DNA from: Thalassolituus sp.
GTDB taxonomy: Bacteria; Pseudomonadota; Gammaproteobacteria; Pseudomonadales; Oceanobacteraceae
DNA length: 56,214 nucleotides
Assembly (NCBI GenBank): GCA_006212115.1
Contig: PDUK01000029.1
Location: 1-56,214 of the forward strand
Direction of reading: 5' to 3'
In this document: positions 24,670 through 37,897 of the stretch, piece after piece
Position numbering within the stretch: position 1 is the first letter of the stretch
Layout of the letters: every line of letters begins with the position of its first letter
Notes under the pieces: generated by a model
What the model was told of the DNA's origin: nothing
Databases searched by the model: none
What the model saw: the letters and a program-made list of their open reading frames with translations, nothing else
Program-made: the position numbers and the translations under genes

Positions 24670-25562
24670 CAGTTCCGAGCTCCAAAACTCTGATTAATCA
24701 TAAAACGGCTATTGCCGCGCTGTACTTCTATCTGGGCGCGACCTTCCTGCATCACCTGATCAAGCAACGCCTGATCGGAAGACGCATCCCCCAATTGCTG
24801 TCCGTTTATCGACAGCAACACATCCCCGGGTTTCATCCCGGCTTTCAATAATATAGAACTGCCTTCAACGCGATATCCCTCACCAACGCCAACGGACTCC
24901 AATCCAAGTCCATCAATCACCACCTCCGGTGACTGACTGGCTGCTTCGCTGGCAATCCCCATGAAATCAGAGGGTCGACGTATCCGGCTAAATCTGTCAC
25001 GCAGTTCCGTGACACGTTCTTCGCGGACTTCACGATCTGTAGGCGCCGGAGCCTGAGCAGAGACGCCCACGCCGCGGTTAGAAAACTCTTCAAACTTAAG
25101 TGTCTCAAGCTTACCCGCGGTATCAAGGATCACTTTATCAGGGTACACACCAGCGAGCTTAGTACGGCCCTGAACAACGTCACCGACGCGGTAAAAATCA
25201 CCTTTACCGCCCTTCTGCGCAATGATCGCACTGGACATCTCAGCCACACTCGATTGCATAACTCCAAGCAGCTCGAGGCGTAGACGCGTATCAGGCGCGT
25301 CCACTTCCTGCACAGCCACCACAGGCTCAGCACCCACCTCACCAAACAGATGATACTGAGCGGTACTGACTTGCGGCGCCGCCTGAGAGGCCGACTTACC
25401 AGCAACAGGTGCTTTCAGGGTGATGGGCTCAGGCGCCAGGACCATCCAGAAAATCGTCGCCAGAAGCCACGCAGTAAGCAAAGTCAGACTGACGTAGGCG
25501 AGACGCTTGACCCATTTCTGCCAGGGGGCGAGTTCAACAGCTTGATTCACTACTGCGACCAT
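24669..25562 (-). CDS. gspC: Type II secretion inner-membrane protein GspC
   Basis: This 297-residue protein links the inner-membrane platform to the secretin. It has a short cytoplasmic N-terminus, one membrane helix (about 20-45), and a periplasmic HR domain (YHLFGEVG through GVMQSS). A PDZ domain occupies the C-terminus (GYRVEGSSILLKAGMKPGDV, then LLSINGQQL). The HR domain should contact GspD N0. The gene overlaps gspD by a base and follows gspN closely. Confidence 0.92.
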   Translation of the reverse strand: MVAVVNQAVELAPWQKWVKRLAYVSLTLLTAWLLATIFWMVLAPEPITLKAPVAGKSASQAAPQVSTAQYHLFGEVGAEPVVAVQEVDAPDTRLRLELLGVMQSSVAEMSSAIIAQKGGKGDFYRVGDVVQGRTKLAGVYPDKVILDTAGKLETLKFEEFSNRGVGVSAQAPAPTDREVREERVTELRDRFSRIRRPSDFMGIASEAASQSPEVVIDGLGLESVGVGEGYRVEGSSILLKAGMKPGDVLLSINGQQLGDASSDQALLDQVMQEGRAQIEVQRGNSRFMINQSFGARN

Positions 25563-25582
25563 TATTAATCAAAGCGCTCAGG

Positions 25583-26362
25583 TTATAGAAACTTCTGCGA
25601 CACTTCAAAAATTACCGTGTCGGGTTCCGCTTGTTTATCAGGCCAGCTCTGTCCTGCAATATCCACAGCACGACGCAATACCGTCATGCCCCCCCAACCA
25701 TCAGGTTGCATAAACAACTGCCCTAACGGATCGCCCTCTGCGGTTGCTACAGGGACAACCAGCTTGTCGCCTTCCATCATCAGATTGGCGACCAGCATCG
25801 GTAATTCGGTATCAACAGACTGGCGCTCAACCCGGGCACGGAGCTGACCACCGGAATAAACCAGCTGACCAGTAGCGTCGCTGACTTTACGATTGGCGAT
25901 ATCGATATTGGCATTCAGGCGACTGAGCTCGAAGTCACCCTCGAGAGTTGCGCGCGCCTGCATCAAAAGAGGCATCAGAGCAGCACTGTCCACATAGCCA
26001 GAGACATCCGTCAGTTGCAGCTGATCAGGCAGACCGGAAAACAAGCCGCTGGCATGCGCCTGCCCCTCGAAACGCACATTGTCGCCACTCGCTTTTAGCT
26101 CAAGATCTGCCGCACCCGTCATCAATGACCACGGACTAAGCTGCCATTCGGTCGCCACGATGCCTGCCTGAGGAATACCGAGATTGACCCGCCCCTGCCA
26201 GACGGTCCCTGCTGGATTTTCAATACGCACAGGTAAGCTACGTGCATGTGGCTCGGCGTATTTCCAGAGAAAATGAATCGGAGTGGTGGCAACCACTATC
26301 AGAATAAAGGCCAGCAGACCAAGCAGGATGTACCACTTAGCTGACCACACGGCACGCAGCAT
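25583..26362 (-). CDS. gspN: Type II secretion protein GspN
   Basis: This 259-residue protein has one N-terminal membrane helix (YILLGLLAFILIVVATTPIH) and a periplasmic beta-rich part with PAGTVWQGRVNLGI, typical of the GspN family. GspN is an accessory factor absent from many systems. Its place directly before gspC and gspD is the arrangement seen where type II genes are split into several loci rather than one gspC-N operon. It begins the block; the promoter upstream was not identified. Confidence 0.87.
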   Translation of the reverse strand: MLRAVWSAKWYILLGLLAFILIVVATTPIHFLWKYAEPHARSLPVRIENPAGTVWQGRVNLGIPQAGIVATEWQLSPWSLMTGAADLELKASGDNVRFEGQAHASGLFSGLPDQLQLTDVSGYVDSAALMPLLMQARATLEGDFELSRLNANIDIANRKVSDATGQLVYSGGQLRARVERQSVDTELPMLVANLMMEGDKLVVPVATAEGDPLGQLFMQPDGWGGMTVLRRAVDIAGQSWPDKQAEPDTVIFEVSQKFL

Positions 26363-26497
26363 AATTTTTATATCTTTCCTTAGTTAGGCTGGACATTCTA
26401 TCAGTCGGCGGGACAAATTTAACCTGAGATTACTCTGTTGGCGTAAATAATAGTCAATCAACGCGAATACGACGGAGGCAGTCAGGTTAGCACCGCA

Positions 26498-26839
26498 TTA
26501 TGACAACGAAATAACAACCCGGGACAACCCTAATTCCAGCGCCAGAGCAGTATCACCGTCGGCGAGTCGTAGTTTTTGGGTACGGGTAAGCTTCTTAACA
26601 CGAAGCTCTGCCCTAAGCGCGTCGCCGTGTGTCCCCACTTTCGCAGCATAGCGCAGAGTAAGTGGTCCCTTACCGCGTAGGGATCGCGCAGTCTTGCTCT
26701 TGTTAGCCGCATGCTCATGAAATCGTCTTGCAACATCAAGGGTGATACCGCAATAGAGCTGACCCGATGCCGTTTCAATCAAGTAGAGATACCAACAGGT
26801 CTGCGACTCAACAGCCACAGTGTCATTTTCTTCAGTCAT
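26498..26839 (-). CDS. GIY-YIG domain protein (UPF0213/YhbQ-like)
   Basis: This 113-residue protein has CWYLYLIETASGQLYCGITL, the GIY-YIG core in a slightly changed form, then DVARRFHEHAA. The family is structure-selective nuclease-like; YhbQ has been linked to DNA cleavage, but cellular roles are unclear. The gene is divergent from trhA, and the start regions of the two are within about 75 bases. The length and motif order are normal for the family. Confidence 0.83.
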   Translation of the reverse strand: MTEENDTVAVESQTCWYLYLIETASGQLYCGITLDVARRFHEHAANKSKTARSLRGKGPLTLRYAAKVGTHGDALRAELRVKKLTRTQKLRLADGDTALALELGLSRVVISLS

Positions 26840-26914
26840 GTTTGCAGTATGCCAGCTTTACCGTATCGTGTGGCTTTTGCGGTCTTCTCTGCTTTTGAGC
26901 ATAGGGTTTTGAGT

Positions 26915-27583
26915 ATGCATTCTGTCTTCCGCGATCCCATCAGCGGTCTCACTCACTTGCTGGGCGCTCTGTTTGCCATTGTCGCCCTGTGCATCCTGAT
27001 GGTTCGCGCCGCGACCTATGGCTCCACGCTTCATATCGTCGCATTCGCTGTTTTTGGTGCCACTTTACTGATGATGTTTGCCAGTAGCGCGCTCTACCAC
27101 CTGGTACACGCACCTGCACATGTCATTCTGTGGCTGAAGCGTATCGATCACATGGCGATATTCATGCTGATCGCAGGCACTTATACGCCCTTTTGCCTCA
27201 TCCCACTGGCTGGCGATACTGGATTAGGGTTATTGATCGCTGTGTGGGGGCTTGCCGTAGCGGGAATCGGGTTAAAGCTTTTCTGGATTACGGCCCCGCG
27301 CTGGCTGTCGACGGTTGTGTACGTCGCTATGGGCTGGCTGGTTGTATTCGCCTATGAGCCAGCCATGGAGCGCGTCCCCGAAGGCGCCTTACTGTGGTTA
27401 TTATACGGTGGCATCGCCTACTCAATCGGTGCAGTTGTATACGCACTGCGCTGGCCCGACCCCTGGCCCCGTTGGGTAGGGTTCCACGAAATATGGCATG
27501 TCTTCGTGATGGCCGGTGCGTTCTGCCATTTCTGGGCAGTCGCGTTCCATTTACCTCAGGTCGTTGTTGGAGCAAACCCATGA
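26915..27583 (+). CDS. Hemolysin III family membrane protein (TrhA/PAQR-like)
   Basis: This 222-residue protein has seven predicted membrane segments. Metal-binding family motifs are visible: SSALYHL, RIDHMAIFMLIAGTYTPFCL and HEIWHVFVMAGAFCHF. TrhA in E. coli affects membrane energetics; hemolytic activity is not implied by the name. The ATG at 26915 is chosen because family members begin close to DPISGLTHLLG; an upstream ATG at 26852 is possible. It overlaps arfB by four bases (ATGA), so the two are translationally coupled. Confidence 0.87.
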   Translation: MHSVFRDPISGLTHLLGALFAIVALCILMVRAATYGSTLHIVAFAVFGATLLMMFASSALYHLVHAPAHVILWLKRIDHMAIFMLIAGTYTPFCLIPLAGDTGLGLLIAVWGLAVAGIGLKLFWITAPRWLSTVVYVAMGWLVVFAYEPAMERVPEGALLWLLYGGIAYSIGAVVYALRWPDPWPRWVGFHEIWHVFVMAGAFCHFWAVAFHLPQVVVGANP

Positions 27584-27999
27584 GTGAGGGACTATACATT
27601 AATCACCGGATCACATTGCCTTGGGCAGAGATCACTCTGAAAGCCATCCGTGCCCAAGGGGCAGGGGGGCAGAACGTCAATAAGGTCTCATCGGCGATTC
27701 ACCTCCGATTTGATGTCCGGCGCTCCTCTCTACCCGATGATGTCAAAGAAGACCTGCTGAAACTCGATGACCAGCGCCTGACACAGGACGGCACCATCAT
27801 TATCAAAGCGCAGCGATTCAGGACTCAGGAAAAAAACCGGGAAGATGCTCTGCAACGCTTACAGCAAGTAATCAGAGCGGCCATGCACAAAGACAAACCA
27901 CGAGTTGCGACACGCCCCACCCGCGCATCTCAGCGCCGACGCGTCGAGAAGAAGGTCCAGCGAGGACAGATCAAAGCCATGCGGGGACGGGTCCAGTGA
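27580..27999 (+). CDS. arfB: Alternative ribosome-rescue factor ArfB (YaeJ)
   Basis: This 139-residue protein has the release-factor GGQ loop (AQGAGGQNVNKVSSA) and a basic C-terminal tail (RASQRRRVEKKVQRGQ) that enters the empty mRNA channel. It hydrolyses peptidyl-tRNA on ribosomes stalled at the end of broken mRNA. It lacks the codon-recognition domain of RF1 and RF2, as expected. The start ATG overlaps the trhA stop. Confidence 0.94.
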   Translation: MSEGLYINHRITLPWAEITLKAIRAQGAGGQNVNKVSSAIHLRFDVRRSSLPDDVKEDLLKLDDQRLTQDGTIIIKAQRFRTQEKNREDALQRLQQVIRAAMHKDKPRVATRPTRASQRRRVEKKVQRGQIKAMRGRVQ

Positions 28000-28015
28000 C
28001 CCGACCTGATAATCG

Positions 28016-30584
<2,569 letters not shown>

Positions 30585-30690
30585 GCTGGCCTCTCGGTGT
30601 CAGTCGTTCTAGAATTGGCCCCGGAAACGGCGCCGTATTGAGCGGCTAAAGATAACATAATTCATCTGGGAATCGCGCCTGCCGCCTTAC

Positions 30691-33102
30691 ATGACTGATC
30701 TGAAACGACTTCACCGATATCCATACACTGTCATGACGATACTGGCCACCGGCCTGAGTATCGCGACCAGTGCATCTGCCGAAAGCAGTATTAATTACGA
30801 GGCACTGGGTTGGACCCCCAGATCGGCTTTAACGCAGGAACAAACAGCAACCCTTCCAGCATTTTGCTCTGGCATGTATCTGGTGACCACGCCCCAGGCC
30901 CTCGACAGCGACCGCATTGAAGCAGAGGCCGATGAGGGTACGCTCACTCGAGCCGGTGCAATTACTCTCGAAGGCGACGTAGTATTCCAACGCTACGACC
31001 AACTACTGCGAGCGGACTATGCGCAGTGGTACCCGGAACAACGAAAAGCGAACCTCGAAGGTCATGTCTCGGTTACCACCCCCGGCATGACCCTAGGCGG
31101 TGAAGAAGCCACAATCGATGACAATGCCGGTACCATTGAGTTGAATCGAAGCGCTTGGGTGATTGCCGAGCGACATTTGCGTGGCACGGCTGAGCAGCTG
31201 GCGTCACCAGAAAATGAAATCCTGACCATGCAGGGCGCGACACTCACGTTCTGCGAACCGGGCCAGAACGACTGGGACATCGCCGCCAGCGAATTAACGC
31301 TGGATCAGGCAGCTGGGTTTGGTACTGCTTGGCACACGCGCCTGCGGGTGGGTGAAGTGCCGGTCCTCTACCTGCCGTACTATCGTTTTCCCATCGACGA
31401 CCGCCGTCTGACCGGCTTCCTCGACCCCTCCCTGTCGATCAACGGAATGGGACAGGCTGAAGACATTCAGATCCCGTTTTATCTCAATATTGCCCCAAAT
31501 CTTGACGCGACCATTACTGCGCACCATGTCCTTGATCATGGCCTGTTGTTGGAAAACCAGCTGAGACATAAATCGGAGCTGCTTGGTGACGGAGAATTGA
31601 ATTACGGCATCTTGGGTAACGATGAGCAGACAGGAGAAGAACGCTCGCTGGTGAATTACTCACAAAGCGGAAACTGGGGCAAACGCTGGAGCCATGAGCT
31701 TCTTTACAACAACGTCAGCGACGACGATTACTTCTCCGATATGAACCCTAGCGCATCGGTGTATCGTAGTTCGCACCTCCCGAGGCGTGGTCGGATCAGC
31801 TACACCACAAACCCGTTCAAAGCGTCTGTATTGGCTGAAAGCTTCCAGACTACAGATGAAGATATTTCACTCAGCAATCGTCCATACCGACGATTGCCGC
31901 AGGTCAGCCTCAGTTACGAGCCCTCTACATACGGACTATTGAACGTAGAGCAAACTCTTCAGGTTACCCGGTTCAACCGCGAAAGCAGTGCCGTCATTAA
32001 CGATAGCCAACAAACACTCAGTGGCCGCGCGGCGCTGAACGGCGATCGAGTGGTATCAGATACACGAATTGCCTATCCAATGACCCAGCCCTATGGCTTT
32101 TTTACACCCGCTCTTGATTACCGCTATCGCCAGTACCGTTTGTACGACGCTGAGCCCACCGGTGACGACGAAACACCCTCGTTTGGAGCTCCGCGTCTGA
32201 CCCTCGATGGCGGTTTATTCTTCGAGCGGGAAACACGCCTTCTCGGTAGCGACTATATCCAGACGCTGGAACCACGGCTCCTGTATGCCTACAGCCCGTA
32301 TCGCGCGGATCAACAGGACATCCCGGCCTTTGACACCAAAGCGACCAGTGTCACCTACTCCAGCCTGTTTACCGGCGATCGCTTTACCGGCAGCGACCGG
32401 CTGGCTGATCTGAATCAAATCAGTACCGGAGTAACCACTCGCTATATTCGCGACGACGGTTTTGAGCAATTCCGGGCTGGTGTTGGCCAAATCTGGTACT
32501 TCCGCGACCGCGAAGTCACCATCAATGAATCCGACGACGAGTCTTTACAGCGACACTCATCCAGCACGCTTGGCGAAGCAGAATGGAACCCGACCACCGA
32601 CTGGACGGTCTTCTCATTTCTGGAGTGGGATTCGCACGACGACTACCTGCGCCAGCAACGCTACGGTATTCGTTTCCGCGACAACGAGAACCACATGCTC
32701 AGCATCAGCAGCACTCAGAATGAGAGCCGCGACCCAGATAGCGAAAGCAGCTACAATACGCACCAGGTTGATGCCAGTGCATTCTGGGCAATCAACGATC
32801 GCTGGGCACTGTTCGGACGCCAATTGCGCGACCTGAAAGATTACGAGACCAACGAACCTAAGCCGGTCGATCCCGTACTGGAATCACTGGCAGGATTCGA
32901 ATATCAGAACTGCTGCTGGCGAGCGCAGTTCACTTACCGGGAGAGTTCACCGCGTAGTTCCGGCGAGTTCACCACCGACAAACGCTATGGTTTTATGCTG
33001 AGCATACAGCTGAAAGGCCTGACCACACTGGGCAGCGGTACAGATACTCTGTTGTCCGAAAGCATTTATGGATACTCAAGACGCCAATACCATGACTATT
33101 AA
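30691..33102 (+). CDS. lptD: LPS-assembly protein LptD
   Basis: This 803-residue outer-membrane protein inserts lipopolysaccharide into the outer leaflet with LptE. A signal peptide (ending SASAES) is followed by an OstA/LptA-like periplasmic domain (about 80-185, with ITLEGDVVFQRYDQLLRADY and LEGHVSVTTPG). A 26-strand barrel fills the rest. Cysteines of the two disulfides are visible at FCSGMY, LTFCEPG and the pair QNCCWRAQ near the C-terminus. It begins the lptD-surA-pdxA-rsmA-apaG-apaH operon, and surA starts inside its last codons. Confidence 0.95.
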   Translation: MTDLKRLHRYPYTVMTILATGLSIATSASAESSINYEALGWTPRSALTQEQTATLPAFCSGMYLVTTPQALDSDRIEAEADEGTLTRAGAITLEGDVVFQRYDQLLRADYAQWYPEQRKANLEGHVSVTTPGMTLGGEEATIDDNAGTIELNRSAWVIAERHLRGTAEQLASPENEILTMQGATLTFCEPGQNDWDIAASELTLDQAAGFGTAWHTRLRVGEVPVLYLPYYRFPIDDRRLTGFLDPSLSINGMGQAEDIQIPFYLNIAPNLDATITAHHVLDHGLLLENQLRHKSELLGDGELNYGILGNDEQTGEERSLVNYSQSGNWGKRWSHELLYNNVSDDDYFSDMNPSASVYRSSHLPRRGRISYTTNPFKASVLAESFQTTDEDISLSNRPYRRLPQVSLSYEPSTYGLLNVEQTLQVTRFNRESSAVINDSQQTLSGRAALNGDRVVSDTRIAYPMTQPYGFFTPALDYRYRQYRLYDAEPTGDDETPSFGAPRLTLDGGLFFERETRLLGSDYIQTLEPRLLYAYSPYRADQQDIPAFDTKATSVTYSSLFTGDRFTGSDRLADLNQISTGVTTRYIRDDGFEQFRAGVGQIWYFRDREVTINESDDESLQRHSSSTLGEAEWNPTTDWTVFSFLEWDSHDDYLRQQRYGIRFRDNENHMLSISSTQNESRDPDSESSYNTHQVDASAFWAINDRWALFGRQLRDLKDYETNEPKPVDPVLESLAGFEYQNCCWRAQFTYRESSPRSSGEFTTDKRYGFMLSIQLKGLTTLGSGTDTLLSESIYGYSRRQYHDY

Positions 33103-34372
33103 GCAATTGATCATCACCGCACTGGCACTGACCGTCAGCTCTTTCGTGCAAGCCGCCCCTCAGCTTCTGGATCGGGTGGTGGCGGTCGTCGACGACGACA
33201 TCATCATGCAGAGCGAGCTTGATCAGCGCATCAAAACCGTTGGTGTACAGAATAATGAAAACGACCTGCCCGAAGCAGGAACGCTTAAAGAACAAGTTCT
33301 GGAACGTATGATCACGGAAAGCGTACAACTGCAGATGGCAGATCGTGCTGGCATTCGTATCAGTGAATCGCAACTCGACGACGCAATGGGCCGTATCGCG
33401 GCTCAAAACGGCATGAGCCTGAGTCAATTCCAGCAAGCTATGGCCAGCGAAGGGGTCTCTTTCCCCTACGCCCGCGAGCAGATCCGTAATGAGATGCGCA
33501 TCAGCCGGGTGCAGCAATATCAGGTGGGTGAACGTATTCAGATTACCGATCAGGACATCGACTATTTCCTTGCATCGGACATCGGTCGAATTGCCTCCGC
33601 TGCGGAATTCCGTCTGCGCCACATTCTGCTCTCTGTTCGTTCAGGAGCGGCGCCCGAAGAATACAAAGCGGCGGAAAGCAAAGCCAACAAGCTGGTTGCT
33701 GAACTCCGCGACGGCGCTGAGTTCGCCCGTATCGCTATGGCTGAGTCCCAGGGTCGTACAGCTTTGAATGGTGGCGACATGGGCTGGCGTAAAGAAGCGC
33801 AACTGCCTTCCCTGTTTGCAGATATTGCTCCCAACATGGCCATCGGCGACATTTCCGATCCAATCCGCACTGCCAGTGGTTTCCACATTATCAAGCTCGA
33901 AGACAAGCGCGGCGGTAACTCACAAGTCATTCAGCAGGCAGAAGTCCGTCATATTCTGATCACACCCAACGAGGTGCGGGATCAGGACCAGGCGCGCGAC
34001 CTGATTAACCAGATTTACGAACGCCTGAAAGCCGGGGCCGATTTTGCCGAACTGGCTCGCGAGTACAGCGATGATCCGGGTAGCGGTACTGGCGGTGGCG
34101 ACCTCGGATGGGTTTCACCGGGCGACATGGTGCCTGAATTCGAACAAGCTATGACGGTCACAGCCACCGGAGAAATAAGCACACCAGTTCGAAGTCAGTT
34201 TGGCTGGCACGTACTCGAGGTGACCGACCGTCGCGAAGCCGACATCGGTGAAGAGGTCCAACGTAATCAGGTGCGCCAGATGCTGTATGGCCGACGGTTT
34301 GAGGAAGAACTTCCGATCTGGCTACGTAAAATCCGCTCCGAAGCCTACGTCGATGTGAAGGAACAACTGTGA
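33092..34372 (+). CDS. surA: Periplasmic chaperone / peptidyl-prolyl isomerase SurA
   Basis: This 426-residue chaperone guides outer-membrane proteins, including LptD. A signal peptide (ending VQAAP) precedes the N-terminal chaperone core ([20 protein letters not shown]) and two parvulin domains. The parvulin domains begin near [12 protein letters not shown] and [11 protein letters not shown], each with a conserved GDMGWR or GDLGWV element. The ATG at 33092 overlaps the lptD stop by 11 bases. An in-frame ATG at 33068 is less likely because it would spoil the signal peptide. Confidence 0.95.
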   Translation: MTIKQLIITALALTVSSFVQAAPQLLDRVVAVVDDDIIMQSELDQRIKTVGVQNNENDLPEAGTLKEQVLERMITESVQLQMADRAGIRISESQLDDAMGRIAAQNGMSLSQFQQAMASEGVSFPYAREQIRNEMRISRVQQYQVGERIQITDQDIDYFLASDIGRIASAAEFRLRHILLSVRSGAAPEEYKAAESKANKLVAELRDGAEFARIAMAESQGRTALNGGDMGWRKEAQLPSLFADIAPNMAIGDISDPIRTASGFHIIKLEDKRGGNSQVIQQAEVRHILITPNEVRDQDQARDLINQIYERLKAGADFAELAREYSDDPGSGTGGGDLGWVSPGDMVPEFEQAMTVTATGEISTPVRSQFGWHVLEVTDRREADIGEEVQRNQVRQMLYGRRFEEELPIWLRKIRSEAYVDVKEQL

Positions 34373-35361
34373 CCATTCGCCTGGCGATTACGGCCGGCGA
34401 GCCCGCAGGGATTGGCCCGGATCTATGCGTTGATATCGCACAACACGCTCTGGACGTCGATGTGGTTGTGATCACAGACCCAGCAGTTCTGCGTGATCGC
34501 GCTCAAGCACTGGGGCTGCCCCTCATATTGCATGAATTTGGTAGCACCGATGCCCATTCGGGCAACGGCCACCTGACGGTTTATCCTGTTGAGGTTAATC
34601 ACCCCGTCACAGCCGGAGAGCTGCAAACAGAGAACGGCTCTTTTGTCGTCGAAACACTGCGTGTCGCCGCCGAAGGATGTACCGATGGCCGCTGGGATGG
34701 CATCGTCACCGCACCGGTACATAAGGGTGTCATCAACGATTGTGGCATCGCTTTCAGTGGTCACACTGAATACTTCCGGGATTTCTGTGGCGTTGAGGAA
34801 GTCGTCATGATGCTCGCCACCGAGGACCTGCGCGTCGCGCTGGTCACGACTCACCTCCCTCTTAAAGATGTGGCCGCAGCCTGCACCGCAGACCGTATTA
34901 AGCGGGTCAGCCGGATACTCAACGCCGACCTGAAACACTTTTTCGGTATTCGCGAGCCACACATCCTTGTTGCGGGGTTAAACCCCCATGCGGGAGAAGA
35001 CGGCCACCTCGGTCGCGAAGAAATCGATACCATTATTCCTGCACTGAACGAACTTCGTACAGAGGGGGTAAACCTGACGGGGCCGCTGCCTGCGGATACT
35101 CTGTTCACCCCCAAATACCTTCAAAATGCCGACGCGGCCCTCGCCATGTTCCACGATCAGGGTCTCCCGGTACTCAAATTTCACGGCTTTGGCCGCGCTG
35201 CCAACATCACCCTTGGGATGCCCATCGTACGTACGTCTGTCGATCACGGTACGGCACTGGACCTGGCTGGCACGGGAAAAGCTGACAGCGGCAGCCTGCT
35301 GACAGCGTTGCGAGTGGGTGCGCAAATGGCAGCAAACCGCAGAAAGGAAACAGAATCATGA
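34369..35361 (+). CDS. pdxA: 4-hydroxythreonine-4-phosphate dehydrogenase
   Basis: This 330-residue enzyme oxidises 4-phosphohydroxythreonine in pyridoxal-phosphate synthesis. It begins [13 protein letters not shown], and has the metal-binding His residues in SGHTEYF and [13 protein letters not shown], and the end motif [13 protein letters not shown]. The start is a GTG overlapping the surA stop (GTGA), so it is translationally coupled. Confidence 0.95.
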   Translation: MTIRLAITAGEPAGIGPDLCVDIAQHALDVDVVVITDPAVLRDRAQALGLPLILHEFGSTDAHSGNGHLTVYPVEVNHPVTAGELQTENGSFVVETLRVAAEGCTDGRWDGIVTAPVHKGVINDCGIAFSGHTEYFRDFCGVEEVVMMLATEDLRVALVTTHLPLKDVAAACTADRIKRVSRILNADLKHFFGIREPHILVAGLNPHAGEDGHLGREEIDTIIPALNELRTEGVNLTGPLPADTLFTPKYLQNADAALAMFHDQGLPVLKFHGFGRAANITLGMPIVRTSVDHGTALDLAGTGKADSGSLLTALRVGAQMAANRRKETES

Positions 35362-36197
35362 GCAAGCACACCCCTAAAGCACACGGCCATAAAGCCCGTA
35401 AACGCTTTGGTCAGAACTTTCTGCACGATCAGCATGTGATTGGGAAGATCGTCAAATCCATCAACCCAAAGCCTACCGACTGCCTGGTCGAGATTGGACC
35501 CGGTATGGGAGCACTGACGGAACCTTTGCTGGAAGCATCGGGCAAACTGGATGTCGTTGAACTCGACCGCGATCTGATCCCTATTTTGCGTACCAAATTT
35601 TTTAACTATCCGGATTTCCGTATTCACGAAGGTGATGCACTCAAGTTCGACTTCAACACCATTCTGGAACCGGGTCAGCGCCTTCGTATCGTGGGTAACC
35701 TGCCGTACAACATATCAACGCCACTGATTTTTCATTTCCTGAGTCATCATAAAATGGTTCAGGACATGCATTTTATGCTGCAAAAGGAAGTGGTTGAGCG
35801 TTTGGGTGCCGTCCCCGGCACGGGTGATTACGGGCGCCTGAGCATCATGGCTCAGTATTACTGCAAAGTAGAGCCGCTGTTTATCGTTGGTCCCGGCGCG
35901 TTCAATCCACCACCGAAAGTCGATTCCGCCATTGTGCGTATGGAACCGTACGAGGAACTTCCCTTCCCCGCTAAGGATCACAAAATACTGGAACGGGTCG
36001 TCCGTGAAGCCTTCAGTATGCGTAGGAAAACAATACGCAATACATTGAAAAACCTGATTGATAGCACCACTCTTGAAAGTATTGGTATTGATACAGGTCT
36101 GCGTCCAGAGAACCTGACGTTAGAACAATACGTCACGATTGCGGATAAAGTGGCGGACCTGATGCAGGCTGATGCAGGAGCCAACGATGAAGCTTGA
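35358..36197 (+). CDS. rsmA: 16S rRNA dimethyladenosine transferase RsmA
   Basis: This 279-residue enzyme dimethylates A1518 and A1519 of 16S rRNA. It has the start motif RKRFGQNFL, the S-adenosylmethionine loop [14 protein letters not shown] and the catalytic NLPYNIS. The ATG overlaps pdxA by four bases. Its product is not needed for growth, but loss gives kasugamycin resistance in known bacteria. Confidence 0.95.
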   Translation: MSKHTPKAHGHKARKRFGQNFLHDQHVIGKIVKSINPKPTDCLVEIGPGMGALTEPLLEASGKLDVVELDRDLIPILRTKFFNYPDFRIHEGDALKFDFNTILEPGQRLRIVGNLPYNISTPLIFHFLSHHKMVQDMHFMLQKEVVERLGAVPGTGDYGRLSIMAQYYCKVEPLFIVGPGAFNPPPKVDSAIVRMEPYEELPFPAKDHKILERVVREAFSMRRKTIRNTLKNLIDSTTLESIGIDTGLRPENLTLEQYVTIADKVADLMQADAGANDEA

Positions 36198-36564
36198 AGA
36201 CAGTGTGAACGTCTCAGTTGAAACGGAGTATCTGGAAGAGCAGTCTCTTCCCGAAGACGACCGCTTCGTGTTTGCCTACCACATCGCCATTCGCAATGAC
36301 GGTGACCAGGGCGCGACTCTGCGCACCCGCCATTGGTTTATTGCCGACGGCAACGCCGACGTCCACGAAGTCAAAGGAGAAGGTGTAATTGGCGAACAGC
36401 CAACCATCGAACCGGGTGAAACGTACCGCTATTCATCAGGCTCAGTGCTTCAGACCCGTGTTGGCAGCATGCGCGGTTATTACGTGATGGAAGCCGACGA
36501 CGGTACACTCTTTCATGCGACCATTCCTGTATTCACTCTCGCTCTGCCGAACGCTCTCAATTAA
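36187..36564 (+). CDS. apaG: ApaG protein
   Basis: This 125-residue protein forms an FN3-like beta sandwich; the exact role is unsettled, though it has been linked to magnesium and cobalt transport and to dinucleotide metabolism. Family motifs [18 protein letters not shown] and [20 protein letters not shown] are present. The ATG at 36187 overlaps rsmA by 11 bases. It is followed immediately by apaH. Confidence 0.93.
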   Translation: MKLEDSVNVSVETEYLEEQSLPEDDRFVFAYHIAIRNDGDQGATLRTRHWFIADGNADVHEVKGEGVIGEQPTIEPGETYRYSSGSVLQTRVGSMRGYYVMEADDGTLFHATIPVFTLALPNALN

Positions 36565-37382
36565 TGGCTACGTATGCAATCGGTGATCTGCAGGGCTGTT
36601 TTGAGCCTTTGCAGCGTCTGCTGAAAAAAGTTCGATTTGACGCCAGACAAGATCACTTATGGTTTGCTGGTGATCTGGTAAACAGAGGCCCCGAGTCTCT
36701 GGAGTGTCTGCGTTTTATCCACCAGCTCGGTCACAGAGCTACAGTCGTTCTAGGCAATCATGACCTGCATATGCTCGCCTGCTGGTATGGCGATCGAAAA
36801 AGCAAAGGGAGCGATACCCTACAGCCTGTTTTCGAAGCCCCAGATGCTGGGCTGCTGATGGATTGGCTACGCCATCAGCCGCTGGTGCATCACGACGCCG
36901 CGCAGAATTGGTGCATGAGCCACGCTGGCCTGCCACCTATGTGGTCAGCCCGCAAAGCGCGGCGCCTGTCTCAGGAAGTTGAGTACGTACTCCAGAATGA
37001 CGGTAAGTCTTTTTTCGCGGCCATGTACGGGAACCAGCCCGATGTCTGGGATGCCCGACTGACCGGTATGGATCGCTATCGAATCATCGTTAATTACCTG
37101 ACGCGTATGCGCTTCATCGACGCTAACGGTAAACTGGACCTGAATACAAAAGAAGGCGCAGGCAGCAGTCCGAAAGGCTACCAACCCTGGTTCCAGCATC
37201 CTCAACGCAAAGCCGCCGACACTCGATTATTATTCGGTCACTGGGCGGCATTGGAAGGCAAAGCGGATGCAAAAAACGTCTGGGCGCTCGATACCGGGTG
37301 CGTCTGGGGTGGAACACTGACAGCACTGCGCCTTGAAGATCAGAAACGTTTCAGCGTACCCGCGCAAAAACCAACGGAGTAA
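36564..37382 (+). CDS. apaH: Symmetrical diadenosine tetraphosphatase ApaH
   Basis: This 272-residue metallophosphatase splits Ap4A into two ADP, and also removes Np4 caps from RNA. The conserved set is present: YAIGDLQGC, FAGDLVNRGPESL, VLGNHDLHML, CMSHAGLPP and LLFGHWAALEG. The start overlaps the apaG stop by one base. It ends about 10 bases before glpE. Confidence 0.95.
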   Translation: MATYAIGDLQGCFEPLQRLLKKVRFDARQDHLWFAGDLVNRGPESLECLRFIHQLGHRATVVLGNHDLHMLACWYGDRKSKGSDTLQPVFEAPDAGLLMDWLRHQPLVHHDAAQNWCMSHAGLPPMWSARKARRLSQEVEYVLQNDGKSFFAAMYGNQPDVWDARLTGMDRYRIIVNYLTRMRFIDANGKLDLNTKEGAGSSPKGYQPWFQHPQRKAADTRLLFGHWAALEGKADAKNVWALDTGCVWGGTLTALRLEDQKRFSVPAQKPTE

Positions 37383-37392
37383 TGAATTAACC

Positions 37393-37710
37393 ATGTCTTT
37401 CGAATGCATCAACATTGCCGAAGCCAAAACACTGCTGGAAGAAAACGATGTGCGCATAGCCGACATCCGCGACGCCATGAGCTTCAACGAAAACCACATG
37501 AAAGATGCGGTCAATGTAAATAACGAAAACCTTCCTCAGTTTCTACAGAACACCCCAAAAGATGCGCCATTAATCATATGTTGCTACCACGGCAATTCCA
37601 GTAAGCAAGCGGCGCAATTCTTTGCCGAGCAGGGGTATACACGAGTATTCAGCCTCGATGGAGGCTTCGAAATGTGGAAAATGGCAGTGCCAGAACTCTG
37701 CGCTCGCTGA
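37393..37710 (+). CDS. glpE: Thiosulfate sulfurtransferase GlpE (rhodanese)
   Basis: This 105-residue single-domain rhodanese has the active-site Cys in ICCYHGNSSKQAA and the conserved DIRDAMSF near the start. It moves sulfane sulfur from thiosulfate to thiol acceptors such as thioredoxin. The ATG at 37393 lies 10 bases after apaH, so it is likely the last gene of the lptD operon. No clear terminator is visible after it. Confidence 0.9.
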   Translation: MSFECINIAEAKTLLEENDVRIADIRDAMSFNENHMKDAVNVNNENLPQFLQNTPKDAPLIICCYHGNSSKQAAQFFAEQGYTRVFSLDGGFEMWKMAVPELCAR

Positions 37711-37870
37711 GACCGCTTCCGTTCTTTTTTCCACCTTCCTCAAAGCCAGTGCCCTCTGGGCCTGGCTGTGCCTTCGACAAACATTTCCCAATCCCCGATA
37801 ACTAAACCTATACCTACATCCAGCCCCAAACCGATACCTGTTTTTTCGGTCAAACCGTGGCTTTGGTCAC

Positions 37871-37884
37871 ATTGGTCGACCAAT
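37871..37884. promoter_or_regulatory. Perfect 14-base palindrome, possible operator
   Basis: ATTGGTCGACCAAT lies 13 bases upstream of the sigma-54 GG. It is too close for a typical enhancer site, so a repressor or other regulator is more likely, if it is functional at all. Confidence 0.4.
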
Positions 37885-37897
37885 AATGCTGCAGGCA